From Bin55 sp965199895 (GTDB taxonomy: Bacteria; Pseudomonadota; Gammaproteobacteria; Pseudomonadales; Azotimanducaceae): a stretch of DNA of 64,000 nucleotides. Shown piece by piece: positions 26,786 through 35,657 of the stretch. The stretch is taken from contig CBDATJ010000010.1 of the NCBI GenBank assembly GCA_965199895.1, forward strand, positions 62,001 through 126,000, written 5' to 3'. The notes under the pieces were generated by a model. The model had not been told where the DNA came from and did not search any database. It saw only the letters and a program-made list of their open reading frames with translations. The first letter of the stretch is position 1, and every line of letters begins with the position of its first letter. The translations under genes were made by a program, and so were the position numbers.

Positions 26786-28915
26786 ATGAAACGACCAATC
26801 ACTTTAGCGCTACTGGTAACCACGGTAACGATAGCTTTGTTCCCAACCATAGCCCATACCCAAGAGCGAGTAGGCCAAACTACTCTTGAATTAGTCTCGG
26901 AGGTAACTTCAGTCCCTGAAGGCGGCACGTTTGATATCGCTCTGCACTTTGTGCCTGATCCTGGTTGGCACCTCTATTGGATCAATCCAGGCGATACCGG
27001 CCAAGCTCCAGAAGTAGAGTGGGACCTACCTGAAGGATTTGAAGCTGGTGAGTTACAGTTTAATGCCCCCCACTTCTTACCTTTCATGGACACATTTATA
27101 TCCTATGGATACGAGGGATCCATTCTATTTTTGAGTTCCATTTCTACTCCAGATGCAATCGACCAAGATGAAGTCAATCTAAGAGGTAAAGTTTCCTGGT
27201 TAATTTGCGACGATCAAACTTGTATCCCCGGAGATTCCGAAGTTTCACTCACTTTACCAAAAGGGGATGGTGATGAATATAACGAGTGGCATGTCAAATT
27301 CAATGAGGCTAGGTCTGAGCATCCCACTGAGCCGGGTTGGGTATCCCACTTTACTGCGGACGAATCCAAACTAATTCTTGATGTCCAGGTTCCAAGTGGC
27401 ATAGAGTGGGTTCAAGATGTTTGGTTCTTCCCTGCAAACGAAAAAATCATTGATCATGCACAACCACAAACCATCAGTGTGATCGATGGTCGCGTTCGTA
27501 TTGAATCTGTTGCAAGTACCAGAACGGATAGGTATGACGAAATTTACGGTATTCTCACGACGGCGCAAGGTCCAGAGGGCGATCAAGGACTGTCATACCT
27601 CATTACCTCCCAAAAAGTATCTAGTTTAGACTCTGTTGATTTTGATTGGAGTGCTACGCGACTACCTACCGAGTTTGGTAGTGTATCAAATCAAACGAGA
27701 CTCGACGCGTTATTAGACTTTTTTCAAAAGTTTGTATTTGCATTCCTAGGCGGTGTAATCCTAAACGTTATGCCTTGTGTGCTGCCGATCCTAAGTTTGA
27801 AAGCTCTGAATGTCGCAGAACTTACTGGGGAAGACGCAAAAAGTGCTAGACTAGCAGGTTACGCCTATACCGCAGGTGTGATTGTCTGCTTCCTAATTTT
27901 GGCTGGAATCTTAGTGGCTCTTCGTGCTGCAGGCGAATACGTCGGTTGGGGTTTTCAGCTACAAGATCCCTTCTTCGTCGCACTCATGGCTCTATTGCTA
28001 GTCGTTGTCGGTTTCAACTTCTCAGGTCTCTTCGAAATTCGTGGTTCATTCGCCCAAATGGGAGGATTGACTGATAAGCTAACCAATTTGAGTGGTGCGG
28101 GAGACTTCTTTACTGGACTCTTAGCAGTCATCATCGCTTCCCCATGTACGGCTCCCTTTATGTCCGTCGCTGCAGGCTACGCTCTAGGTCAACCCATATT
28201 GGTAACGATGGGAATCTTTGTAGGCTTGTCACTTGGATTTGCAGCACCTTATCTCTTGGTCACTCTCATCCCAGCAGTTCGCAGAATCCTACCCAAACCT
28301 GGAGCTTGGATGGACACCTTCCGTCGAATCCTGGCTTTTCCGATGTATGGAACAGCCATCTGGCTGATTTGGGTATTAGGAAATCAAGCAGGAACGGGGG
28401 GAGTGGTCGCCGTACTAACATTGATCCTTATAGCAGCGTTTGCGTTGTGGTCGTGGACCAAGGGAAGAGAAACATCACGAGTTTCTTGGAACATATCAGC
28501 CGTGGCCGGTGTAGCTGGAATCGTTGCTGTTCTTGTTTTGACTCCCCCTCAAGTTGAAGTGCCTAGTGAACCCGACATTCCGTGGTCTGTTGCTGAACTT
28601 AAAGCCCAACACAGTGCCGGAAAGCCGATATTCGCTTACTTTACCGCTGATTGGTGCGTCTCTTGTAAGTGGAACGAACGAGTTGCTCTGCAATCCAGAA
28701 GAGTTCAGCGACACTTTAAGAACAACGATTTTGTGGTTTTAGTCGGTGATTGGACTTTAAGGGGTTCAGAGATCGCTGAAGAGTTGAGAAAACATGACCG
28801 AGCTGGGGTACCACTGTATTTGTACTACGAAAGTGGTGGAGATATCAATTCTCCAAAGATTCTTCCCGCGATATTGACTCCTAATCTCGTCATAAAGGCC
28901 ATCACGGAAACCTAA
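26786..28915 (+). CDS. DsbD/ScsB-like transmembrane thiol-disulfide reductase
   Basis: Carries reducing equivalents from cytosolic thioredoxin to the periplasm. The 709-residue protein has a signal peptide (about 1-25), an N-terminal DsbD-alpha-like region with DPGWHLYWINPGD (58-70) and Cys141/Cys146, an eight-helix CcdA-like core with MPCVLP (Cys331) and SPCTAPF (Cys454), and a C-terminal thioredoxin domain with WCVSC (Cys624, Cys627). The long N-terminal region (about 300 residues) resembles ScsB more than E. coli DsbD. It is downstream of the His-tailed paralogue of its own first domain. Four periplasmic thioredoxin-like proteins are encoded just beyond, convergently, and are plausible partners. 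Confidence 0.9.
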   Translation: MKRPITLALLVTTVTIALFPTIAHTQERVGQTTLELVSEVTSVPEGGTFDIALHFVPDPGWHLYWINPGDTGQAPEVEWDLPEGFEAGELQFNAPHFLPFMDTFISYGYEGSILFLSSISTPDAIDQDEVNLRGKVSWLICDDQTCIPGDSEVSLTLPKGDGDEYNEWHVKFNEARSEHPTEPGWVSHFTADESKLILDVQVPSGIEWVQDVWFFPANEKIIDHAQPQTISVIDGRVRIESVASTRTDRYDEIYGILTTAQGPEGDQGLSYLITSQKVSSLDSVDFDWSATRLPTEFGSVSNQTRLDALLDFFQKFVFAFLGGVILNVMPCVLPILSLKALNVAELTGEDAKSARLAGYAYTAGVIVCFLILAGILVALRAAGEYVGWGFQLQDPFFVALMALLLVVVGFNFSGLFEIRGSFAQMGGLTDKLTNLSGAGDFFTGLLAVIIASPCTAPFMSVAAGYALGQPILVTMGIFVGLSLGFAAPYLLVTLIPAVRRILPKPGAWMDTFRRILAFPMYGTAIWLIWVLGNQAGTGGVVAVLTLILIAAFALWSWTKGRETSRVSWNISAVAGVAGIVAVLVLTPPQVEVPSEPDIPWSVAELKAQHSAGKPIFAYFTADWCVSCKWNERVALQSRRVQRHFKNNDFVVLVGDWTLRGSEIAEELRKHDRAGVPLYLYYESGGDINSPKILPAILTPNLVIKAITET

Positions 28916-29504
28916 CCGATGTGAGATAACTTCTTTACAAACAAACACTCACAGATAGCCACCCTCTTCTATTGGAGTCTTCTACCTGTTTTCTAGTCTG
29001 CAACTTTCGTTAGCTGCAAACCGAAACCCACAAATGTTTGTTTATTGGGTATGTTGCACGGCCAACAGCAACTACATCGTTAGATGAGTGATGCTAGCAT
29101 ACTTTTGCTCATGCCTTCGTTGTATTCTTTCGAACTCATCACTACCGTGTTTATTGACCGTATTCAACGAAACTAGCACGAGGAGTCTCTGCTGGGACAG
29201 TCCTACTTCGGAGTTCGAAAAAACTTGAACCACATGTCACATGAACAGAGCGAATGCACCATGCGTTCATCAAAATTTATTTGAACAATTTCCAAAAATT
29301 GACATAACAATTCTTTGAATTGGCAAGTGCTTTACTTAGACAACATGTGCTACAGAAGTACAAAAACTCCAAACACTGATCATTCGAAGAAAATCATTGT
29401 CCCTTCAAGATTTAGTGGTTATCGATTAGGTGGAAGGAGACAGGGTTCTACATTTGAAACTCTATCGTCCCATTCCACCAAATCGAAAAGTGAGTTAAAT
29501 CATG
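28916..29504. other. Convergent spacer with a long inverted repeat
   Basis: 590 bp lie between the DsbD-like gene and the first thioredoxin-like gene, which point at each other. The clearest structure is a 13-bp inverted repeat with one mismatch: CGATTAGGTGGAA at 29423-29435 against TTCCACCAAATCG at 29473-29485. It lies just beyond the stop of the minus-strand gene. No U-run follows on either strand. No coding frame is convincing. Confidence 0.45.
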
Positions 29505-30902
29505 TTAGCCATCAAGTCGAGCATTCAAGAAATCGTCTAACTCGTCTGTTGACAGATCTTTCTTAACGATACATGAATCTCTATCTAGAACATAGCCCTT
29601 GGGAATGAATTGAACACCGTAAGTTTGCGCTACAGGACCCATTTCGTCTTCCATCAGTTCACCCAAGTTTATCCATGGAATCTCTTCTTCTTCGCTAGCT
29701 TCGAGCCAGTCTTCTTCGGTCGAGTCGATGGATACTGCTAGGATTTCAAACCCTTTGTCGGTGAACTGAGAATAGAGCTCTCGTAGCACTGGGAATTGAG
29801 CTCGACAGGGTCCACACCAAGATGCCCAGAAGTCAATCAGAACAATCTCATTATTCTCTAATACTGAATCCAATGAAACTTCCTCGCCTGTCAGATCAGT
29901 CAGTTTAAAGCCAGGTGCGAAAGAACCAGGAACGAGCAATTTATCAGCATTTGCAATCTCAACTTGCATCTGCATTCGTTCCAGCATAGGCGTAACCTGT
30001 TGCTTAACGGTCTCTTCATCCAACGATTCTGCTAACTCTTCCCATACTGCTACAGCTGCTTCATAGTCCATCATCATTGCACCCAATTGCATGGCATAGA
30101 GTCTGGTCTGAGCATCGTCTGAAGCTACGGCTGCGTTTAAGGACTCTTCGCGAACTGCGTTTTGAATTTCATAATGCTTGTTCCATTCTTCCATTTCTGG
30201 TGGAACTTCCCACTCTTCCTCAACCGCATCTTCGGAAGCAACCTCAGCTTCACGATAGTCCGCACACTCTAAAGTAGCCCAGTCCAATACTGCTGCGTGG
30301 ATGGATGGTTCACGCTCATTGGTGACCTCTTCTACTACTTCGTTGTTTTCCATTACAACTTCTGCATCAGTGACGATTTCAGCTTCAACATCCATTGCTT
30401 CTTCTTCAGCTGCTGCGGCTGCTTGATCAGCCTCCCACTGCGCCATTGATTCTTCTTGATCAGCACCCAAAAATTCCCACGCAGCACGGTACTCTTCATC
30501 CATTTGCCAAGAAGCGATTAGTTCCCCGTGCAGACCATCTCCATCAATGGCAAGTTGACGAAAGGGACCGAAGTAGTGAATAGTGTAGGAGTTACCAGGT
30601 TCAAGAATAATCTGGCCTTGCTCAAAAACTCCTTCAGCCTCAATTCTGACCGAAGCCATCATGGTTTCTTTGATAGTCGCGCTAATTGAGAAGGCGTTGT
30701 CCACTATCTTTGCTTGAGCAAGAGTGACCATTTCGTTAGTTTCGTCATCTGCGAAGTCTTGAATCTCAAGGACTACCTTGCCGTCAGCAAATACACCATC
30801 AAAATCACTAAAGTCTCCGACAATAGTGAAGGGTTCAGCATTCACAGTCATCCCTATGAAGGCAAAGAAAGCTACGGTGCAAAGCCGGTTTAGTTTGTTC
30901 AT
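29505..30902 (-). CDS. Secreted TlpA-like thioredoxin-fold protein 1
   Basis: Periplasmic thiol-disulfide oxidoreductase by motif. The 465-residue protein has a signal peptide (cleaved near VNA-EPF), a beta-rich DUF4369-like N-terminal domain (about 24-135: VGDFSD...IILEPGNSYTIHYFG), an acidic Ala/Glu-rich linker (about 145-200), a VLDWATLECADYR motif (Cys213), and a C-terminal TlpA domain with WCGPC (Cys363, Cys366). After FIPKGY it carries a further Cys444 in SCIVKKDL. The start has AGGAG 10 bases upstream. It is very similar to the next gene, including the leader, so a recent tandem duplicate. Its substrate is unknown. Confidence 0.85.
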   Translation of the reverse strand: MNKLNRLCTVAFFAFIGMTVNAEPFTIVGDFSDFDGVFADGKVVLEIQDFADDETNEMVTLAQAKIVDNAFSISATIKETMMASVRIEAEGVFEQGQIILEPGNSYTIHYFGPFRQLAIDGDGLHGELIASWQMDEEYRAAWEFLGADQEESMAQWEADQAAAAAEEEAMDVEAEIVTDAEVVMENNEVVEEVTNEREPSIHAAVLDWATLECADYREAEVASEDAVEEEWEVPPEMEEWNKHYEIQNAVREESLNAAVASDDAQTRLYAMQLGAMMMDYEAAVAVWEELAESLDEETVKQQVTPMLERMQMQVEIANADKLLVPGSFAPGFKLTDLTGEEVSLDSVLENNEIVLIDFWASWCGPCRAQFPVLRELYSQFTDKGFEILAVSIDSTEEDWLEASEEEEIPWINLGELMEDEMGPVAQTYGVQFIPKGYVLDRDSCIVKKDLSTDELDDFLNARLDG

Positions 30903-30930
30903 CTGTAATTGTTTCTCCTTTGTGAACAGT

Positions 30931-30946
30931 GTGTTCGATTGAACAC
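30931..30946 (-). promoter_or_regulatory. Leader hairpin of thioredoxin-like gene 1
   Basis: GTGTTC and GAACAC form a perfect 6-bp stem around a 4-nt loop, 28 bp upstream of the start codon. A related stem is found at the same place before the paralogous gene (32511-32526), followed in both by TGTTC and AGGAGA. This suggests a conserved control element or operator. Confidence 0.45.
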
Positions 30947-31001
30947 GGATCTATCATATTTTATATGGTCCCCTACATCCTCTTCTATTTTGTGAAATAC
31001 C

Positions 31002-31050
31002 AAAAAACCGCCTATAGGGGCGGTCCACAAAGGATCCCCTTAGGCGGTTT
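31002..31050 (-). terminator. Rho-independent terminator of thioredoxin-like gene 2
   Basis: AAACCGCCTA-AGGGG pairs with CCCCT-TAGGCGGTTT, about 15 bp with one bulged base, around a 15-nt loop. On the minus strand it is followed by a run of six T residues. It lies 81 bp after the stop at 31131 and separates that gene from its paralogue. Confidence 0.85.
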
Positions 31051-31130
31051 CAGAGAGGTAACTGAGTACTGAGCTAAATCAAACTCAATTTTCCTCGTTG
31101 TTTATAGATTATTGATAGATGATGACGGCA

Positions 31131-32483
31131 TTAGCCCTCTTCTAGTCGAGCGTTCAAGAAGTCCATCAACTCGTCCGTATTAAGGTCTTTCTTAACGATG
31201 CAACCTTCTTCATCCAGGATGTATCCCTTCGGGATAAACTGAACTCCAAAAGATTGAGAAATGGGGCCCCAACCGTCTTCGTTGATTTCCCCGAGGTTAA
31301 TCCAGGGAATCTCTTCTTCTTCGCTCGCTTCGAGCCAGTCTTCTTGGGTCGAGTCTACAGAGACTCCAACGATTTCAAATCCCTTATCAGTGAACTCTGA
31401 ATACATTTCGGTCAATGCGGGGAACTGCGCTCGACAAGGTCCACACCAAGAAGCCCAGAAATCAACAAGAACGATTTCGTTTTGCTTTAGCACACTATCC
31501 AGATCAACTTCTTCTCCAGATAAACTGGTAAGTTTGAAACCGGGTGAAAACGCCCCTGGTACAAGTAAATCGTCATTTTGAGCGGTCTGTACGCTTCGCT
31601 CTAGTCTTTCGATTGTTGGTGTGATATCAGAAGCGACAGTTTCTTCGTCTGCTTCCGCTGCGAGTTCCTTCCATGCAGCTAGAGTTTCTTCTCGATCACT
31701 TCGGAATGCGCCCATTTGCATTGCCATCATACGAGTATCAAAGTCTTCTGAGTTCGTAAATGCTTCATTCAAAACACGACTCATCACTTCACTTGCCGTC
31801 TTGCTGTGGCTGTTGTATTCTTCTTGTTCAGGAGTGTATTCGTACTCTCGGTCCAAAACCCCGATAAACTCACCTCGATAGTCTGCACATTCCATGGAAT
31901 CCCAATCAAGGACTTCAGCGTGCTCAGACGGTTCGCGCTCTTCAGCAACAGTTTCTTCTGCTACCGTTTCTTCTGCTACCGTTTCTTCTTCTGCTGCTGC
32001 TTGTCTAGCTTCATACTCAGCGTTCCTTTTTTGACGATATGCACCCATACCATCCATAGCTGCCCGGTATTCTTCGTCCATCTGCCATGCAGCGATAAGT
32101 TGTCCGTGGAGACCTTCGCCATCAACCGCGATACCTCGGTAGGAACCGAAGTAGTGGATGGTGTAGTCGTTACCAGCTTCAAGAATTACTTGGCTGTATT
32201 CTTGCTTGTTTTCCCCCCAACGTAGCCAAACGTAGGCAGATGTCGTTTCGGTAATAGTAGTGCCAATCGTAAATTTGCCATCTACTATATCTGCTTTTGC
32301 CCAGGTTACTAATTCTGACTTGCCATCTTCAGACTCTTCAGAAACTTGAATTTCTACTGTACCATTGGTGAAATTCTCACCACTGTCTGTGAAATCACCG
32401 TCCATCGTAAAGGGTGCACCGCTTGCGTAACAAACGACTAAAGCAAAGCATGCGAGGACACCCAGTTGGCTCAATTTGTTCAT
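31131..32483 (-). CDS. Secreted TlpA-like thioredoxin-fold protein 2
   Basis: The ATG at 32483 is chosen because AGGAG lies 9-10 bases upstream and a signal peptide begins there (MNKLSQLGVLACFALVV, cleaved near SGA), giving 450 residues. The order is as in protein 1: DUF4369-like domain (about 24-135), an acidic linker with a repeated ETVAE, VLDWDSMECADYRG (Cys199), TlpA domain with WCGPC (Cys347, Cys350), and Cys428 in GCIVKKDL. The C-terminal 100 residues are nearly the same as in protein 1. It probably acts as a reductase or disulfide-exchange protein fed by the DsbD-like conduit nearby. It ends at a strong terminator and so can be expressed apart from gene 1. Confidence 0.85.
   Translation of the reverse strand: MNKLSQLGVLACFALVVCYASGAPFTMDGDFTDSGENFTNGTVEIQVSEESEDGKSELVTWAKADIVDGKFTIGTTITETTSAYVWLRWGENKQEYSQVILEAGNDYTIHYFGSYRGIAVDGEGLHGQLIAAWQMDEEYRAAMDGMGAYRQKRNAEYEARQAAAEEETVAEETVAEETVAEEREPSEHAEVLDWDSMECADYRGEFIGVLDREYEYTPEQEEYNSHSKTASEVMSRVLNEAFTNSEDFDTRMMAMQMGAFRSDREETLAAWKELAAEADEETVASDITPTIERLERSVQTAQNDDLLVPGAFSPGFKLTSLSGEEVDLDSVLKQNEIVLVDFWASWCGPCRAQFPALTEMYSEFTDKGFEIVGVSVDSTQEDWLEASEEEEIPWINLGEINEDGWGPISQSFGVQFIPKGYILDEEGCIVKKDLNTDELMDFLNARLEEG
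31951..31989. repeat. 15-bp in-frame tandem repeat, about 2.6 copies
   Basis: The unit GTTTCTTCTGCTACC is repeated exactly at 31951-31965 and 31966-31980 and partly after that. It encodes repeated ETVAE in the acidic linker of thioredoxin-like protein 2. Its length being a multiple of three means slippage would change linker length without breaking the frame. Confidence 0.75.
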
Positions 32484-32510
32484 TGTGTAGTTATCTCCTA
32501 AATAGAACAT

Positions 32511-32526
32511 CGTGTCGAACAACACG
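32511..32526 (-). promoter_or_regulatory. Leader hairpin of thioredoxin-like gene 2
   Basis: CGTGT and ACACG form a perfect 5-bp stem around a 6-nt loop, 27 bp before the start codon. Sequence and spacing resemble the element at 30931-30946 before the paralogue. Confidence 0.45.
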
Positions 32527-32663
32527 TGGACAATTATTCTACTTGTAAACCGGCTATTATTGACCAAATTTGGTATTTAGCACCCTCTATCAAGAAGGAA
32601 GTGAGGAGTGAAGACCACGAATGAGCCGATCGCTGATAAATCATAGCATCCTGTTAACGATGC

Positions 32664-34019
32664 CTATTCCGGTAATCGCGCGTTCAAAAAATCTCGAACC
32701 TCATTGGGTCTCAGATCTCGCTTCAGGATACAACCGTCTCGATCCACAAGAAAGTTCTTGGGAAGATATAGCACACCCAATCCTTCGCTGATAACGGGAT
32801 CTTCGAATCCTTTAGTCGAATTGACATTCACCCACGGCCAACTTCTTTGTCGGACTGTACGAACCCACTCTGAACTATCGTCATTCAACGAAACTCCAAT
32901 AATTTCAAAGCCACGATCTGCAAAGACTGAGTAGAGCAGCTTGTAATAATCGTTAGCACGAATGCATCGTCTACACCAAATAGACCAAAAGTCAATCAGA
33001 ACAACTTCAATTTGATCTTCTTCCAACACAGATTCCAACGATGTCAGTTCTCCTTGCAAATTTGGGAGTTCAAAATCTTCCATGTACGTGCCTAAATCAA
33101 GCTTCTCATCTGCCTTGAGGATTGCGTACCAAGATTCCAATACCGAAAGTCGTGGGCTGATACGGCTCTCAACCACATGGGAGTCAAACACGTCAACTAA
33201 TGATTCCAACAGATCCATTTCTATCTTGATCTCATCGGCAGAAGTACCCAAAGCTAACCCACCGAGCTCTGTAGCTAGCAATATGTCAATTGGGTCTTTT
33301 GAGTTATCTACCACCTCTTGCAAAACTTCGGAACGAATCTGATTCAGCTGTTGTGACAACTCGGTTTGCTCTAAATTTTCGAATCTTCGACGATCTCGAT
33401 CCTGGAAACTTACAAAATCTCCCGAATAGTCAGAACACGACATGTCATCCCAATTGAGTACCTGACCATGTTCAGTATCTGGTCCCCCCGGAGCTGTCAT
33501 CCACTCTCTGACTCGGTCATCATTGCTAAAGGGAAGAGCCTGTTGTTCTCTGAAGAGCAATGACATGGACTTTGCTTTGGTTACATATTCGTCTGTGTTA
33601 CGCCAACTTGAAATTAAACGGTCATGTCTTCCTGTTCCATTGACTGTTAATCTCACTATAGGGGAATCCTCTGTCTCTATGACGTATCTCACCATGACTG
33701 AGTAACTCTGTCCGCCTTCCAAAATCATCATTTCGGAGGCTATGTATTCCCCATCACTCGTGACTACTTGCACATCTGCAATATTCGGTAGGTCATCTTG
33801 GAGTACTCCAGACAAACTAAATGAATTGTCTTTTATAGTAGCAGTGGCAATAGTGAAATCATTTACCCAAGAGTAAATTTCGATATGAGCACCGGTTAGG
33901 TCAATCTGACCATCAGTACTGAAGTCTCCTTCTATCGAGAAGAGGTCTGATGCGGGACTGCAAGCTGAAATCAACACCAAACCACCGAGGACAGCGGCGA
34001 GACTAAGACATTGCTTCAT
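32664..34019 (-). CDS. TlpA-like lipoprotein 3 with variant CRRC active site
   Basis: The 451-residue protein starts with a lipoprotein signal ending LISAC (Cys20). The layout matches proteins 1 and 2: a VEGDFS-like beta domain (about 27-140), VLNWDDMSCSDYSG (Cys195), and a C-terminal TlpA domain, but with the active site SIWCRRC (Cys349, Cys352) instead of WCGPC, and Cys430 in GCILKRDL. Two Arg between the cysteines should shift the redox potential and surface charge; the effect is not predictable from sequence. It is more diverged than proteins 1 and 2 but keeps both accessory cysteines. Its ribosome-binding site is weak (GTGAG). It lies 180 bp upstream of gene 2. Confidence 0.82.
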   Translation of the reverse strand: MKQCLSLAAVLGGLVLISACSPASDLFSIEGDFSTDGQIDLTGAHIEIYSWVNDFTIATATIKDNSFSLSGVLQDDLPNIADVQVVTSDGEYIASEMMILEGGQSYSVMVRYVIETEDSPIVRLTVNGTGRHDRLISSWRNTDEYVTKAKSMSLLFREQQALPFSNDDRVREWMTAPGGPDTEHGQVLNWDDMSCSDYSGDFVSFQDRDRRRFENLEQTELSQQLNQIRSEVLQEVVDNSKDPIDILLATELGGLALGTSADEIKIEMDLLESLVDVFDSHVVESRISPRLSVLESWYAILKADEKLDLGTYMEDFELPNLQGELTSLESVLEEDQIEVVLIDFWSIWCRRCIRANDYYKLLYSVFADRGFEIIGVSLNDDSSEWVRTVRQRSWPWVNVNSTKGFEDPVISEGLGVLYLPKNFLVDRDGCILKRDLRPNEVRDFLNARLPE

Positions 34020-34120
34020 GCTTCACTCACAAGAAATGAGATGAAATTAGGTGTCTTTTCTTGACGATAAACTCGCAAATTAGTACTCACTAAGGAAACA
34101 AAATATATGAGCCTAACTGA

Positions 34121-35377
34121 CTATAGGAGTTTATCCTCCAAAGCTTCATCAAGTTCTGCTCCACGAAGGTCTTTAGCAATAATCGTACCCGATTCAGCAT
34201 CAAACAAATAGTTATTGGGGACACCGGTAACACTATATTTTGTAGCAGCTTCCGCTGCTGGGCCCATTCCTAAATTTGGCCAAGGTAATTTTTCCTCTTC
34301 AGAGGCTTCTTCCCAATCTTCTCTGGAATCATCAATAGTAAAGGAAACAATCTCAAACCCCTTGTCTTTGAAACGCTCATAAGCTTTTTTCATGTGGGGA
34401 ATCTCAACCCGACAGGGTCCACACCAAGATGCCCAAAACTCCAAAAGGACCAAACTCTTTCCATGTTGAAGTTCATCTAGAGAGACCTCTGTTCCGTCAA
34501 GGTTTTCTGCTATGAAATCCAAGATAGGAGTGCCTATGGCGATACGACTAGCTTCAAGCTTCAGTTCATAACTTGCATTGGCACTTTCCAGTGCATCGTT
34601 CACCCACGCATCATCAGGAAGGTCTTGTTGTAGGGCTATTAACGATTCTCGATACCAATCTCCGATAATCCAACTGGTTTGCAGAACCAATTTTCGAACT
34701 TGTGGATCTTCGTGATTGAGAGACAAATCCCTACGAGAGTCGATCTCCTGGTCAATTTTCCCATTGGAAAGTCCAGTCATCAATTCAATGCGGTCCATCT
34801 GTTCTTCTTCAGTCTCATTCTCTGGTGCTGTTCGAAGTTCGTTATAGTCTTGCTGTAACGCGACGTACTCTTCACTAAGTTTCCAGGAATTGAAGACGGC
34901 ATCGTTGAAATAACCTCCCACAATCACATAACCTCGGTATTGATCCATGGTAAGAGTCAATTCGCCTGGTTCTAGGATAAATTGCTGTCCTTTCGTGGGA
35001 GCCCACCGCATTCCAGAAGGACTAACAGCATCCAACACATAAAAGCTCACAGGAGTTGGTCCTACTACTTCGGTGGTTAGGCTAAAGGTTCCATCTTCAG
35101 CAATTGGTGCTTCGGCAATGATGTTGATGGAGTCATCCATTTGAACCATCATCGAAACGGCTCCAGATGTCTCTTCCTTCTCTTCCTTGGGCTTAGGAGT
35201 CCAAATAACAAATCTGCCGTTGGTATACGCTGCCGACACATCGCCAGTCAACAATACATGCTCTGGTTCTGTAGTTTTTGTGTCAATAGCAACGGTTTCT
35301 GTTTCGCCAGAGTCACTGCTACAAGACATCATAAACGGCAAAAAAAGTATCACCACTAAGGTTGATTTAAGCCTCAT
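34121..35377 (-). CDS. TlpA-like lipoprotein 4
   Basis: The ATG at 35377 is preferred over the longer frame because AGGAG lies 9 bases upstream and a lipoprotein signal follows (LPFMMSC, Cys19), giving 418 residues. After a Ser/Glu-rich tether comes a beta-rich domain (about 45-150), a helical middle region, and a TlpA domain with WASWCGPC (Cys319, Cys322) and GVPNNY at the cis-Pro loop. It is the most diverged of the four. It lacks both accessory cysteines: the ECADY motif is absent and the C-terminal GCIVK is SGTII here. It resembles ordinary TlpA/ResA-like reductases most closely. Confidence 0.83.
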   Translation of the reverse strand: MRLKSTLVVILFLPFMMSCSSDSGETETVAIDTKTTEPEHVLLTGDVSAAYTNGRFVIWTPKPKEEKEETSGAVSMMVQMDDSINIIAEAPIAEDGTFSLTTEVVGPTPVSFYVLDAVSPSGMRWAPTKGQQFILEPGELTLTMDQYRGYVIVGGYFNDAVFNSWKLSEEYVALQQDYNELRTAPENETEEEQMDRIELMTGLSNGKIDQEIDSRRDLSLNHEDPQVRKLVLQTSWIIGDWYRESLIALQQDLPDDAWVNDALESANASYELKLEASRIAIGTPILDFIAENLDGTEVSLDELQHGKSLVLLEFWASWCGPCRVEIPHMKKAYERFKDKGFEIVSFTIDDSREDWEEASEEEKLPWPNLGMGPAAEAATKYSVTGVPNNYLFDAESGTIIAKDLRGAELDEALEDKLL

Positions 35378-35657
35378 GAATTTCTCCTGTTTGAGGGATA
35401 AATGGGTAGTTGCTGAACCCTTGTCACCCAAGCGTGCAACATCAAATTCGAGTGAATGTCCGTTCAAAATTTTTTACTCCGAATCATAGATAGGGTAGCT
35501 AGCGCTAATGTCTCGAAATATAGTTGTGATTGGACAGTGAGTTAGAACAGAGCTTTTCAACTTTAAGTTTGGTGAAAGGGAAATTGAACCGACCCGCTTC
35601 ACTACTTATAGAGTGTCATTTGCGAAGGGGGATCTAGTTCTCAGTATTGGGTACTCG

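Noticed and set aside
31951..31989. CRISPR array
   Set aside because: The repeats are 15 bp, directly adjacent, without spacers, and in frame in a coding gene. No cas genes in the window.
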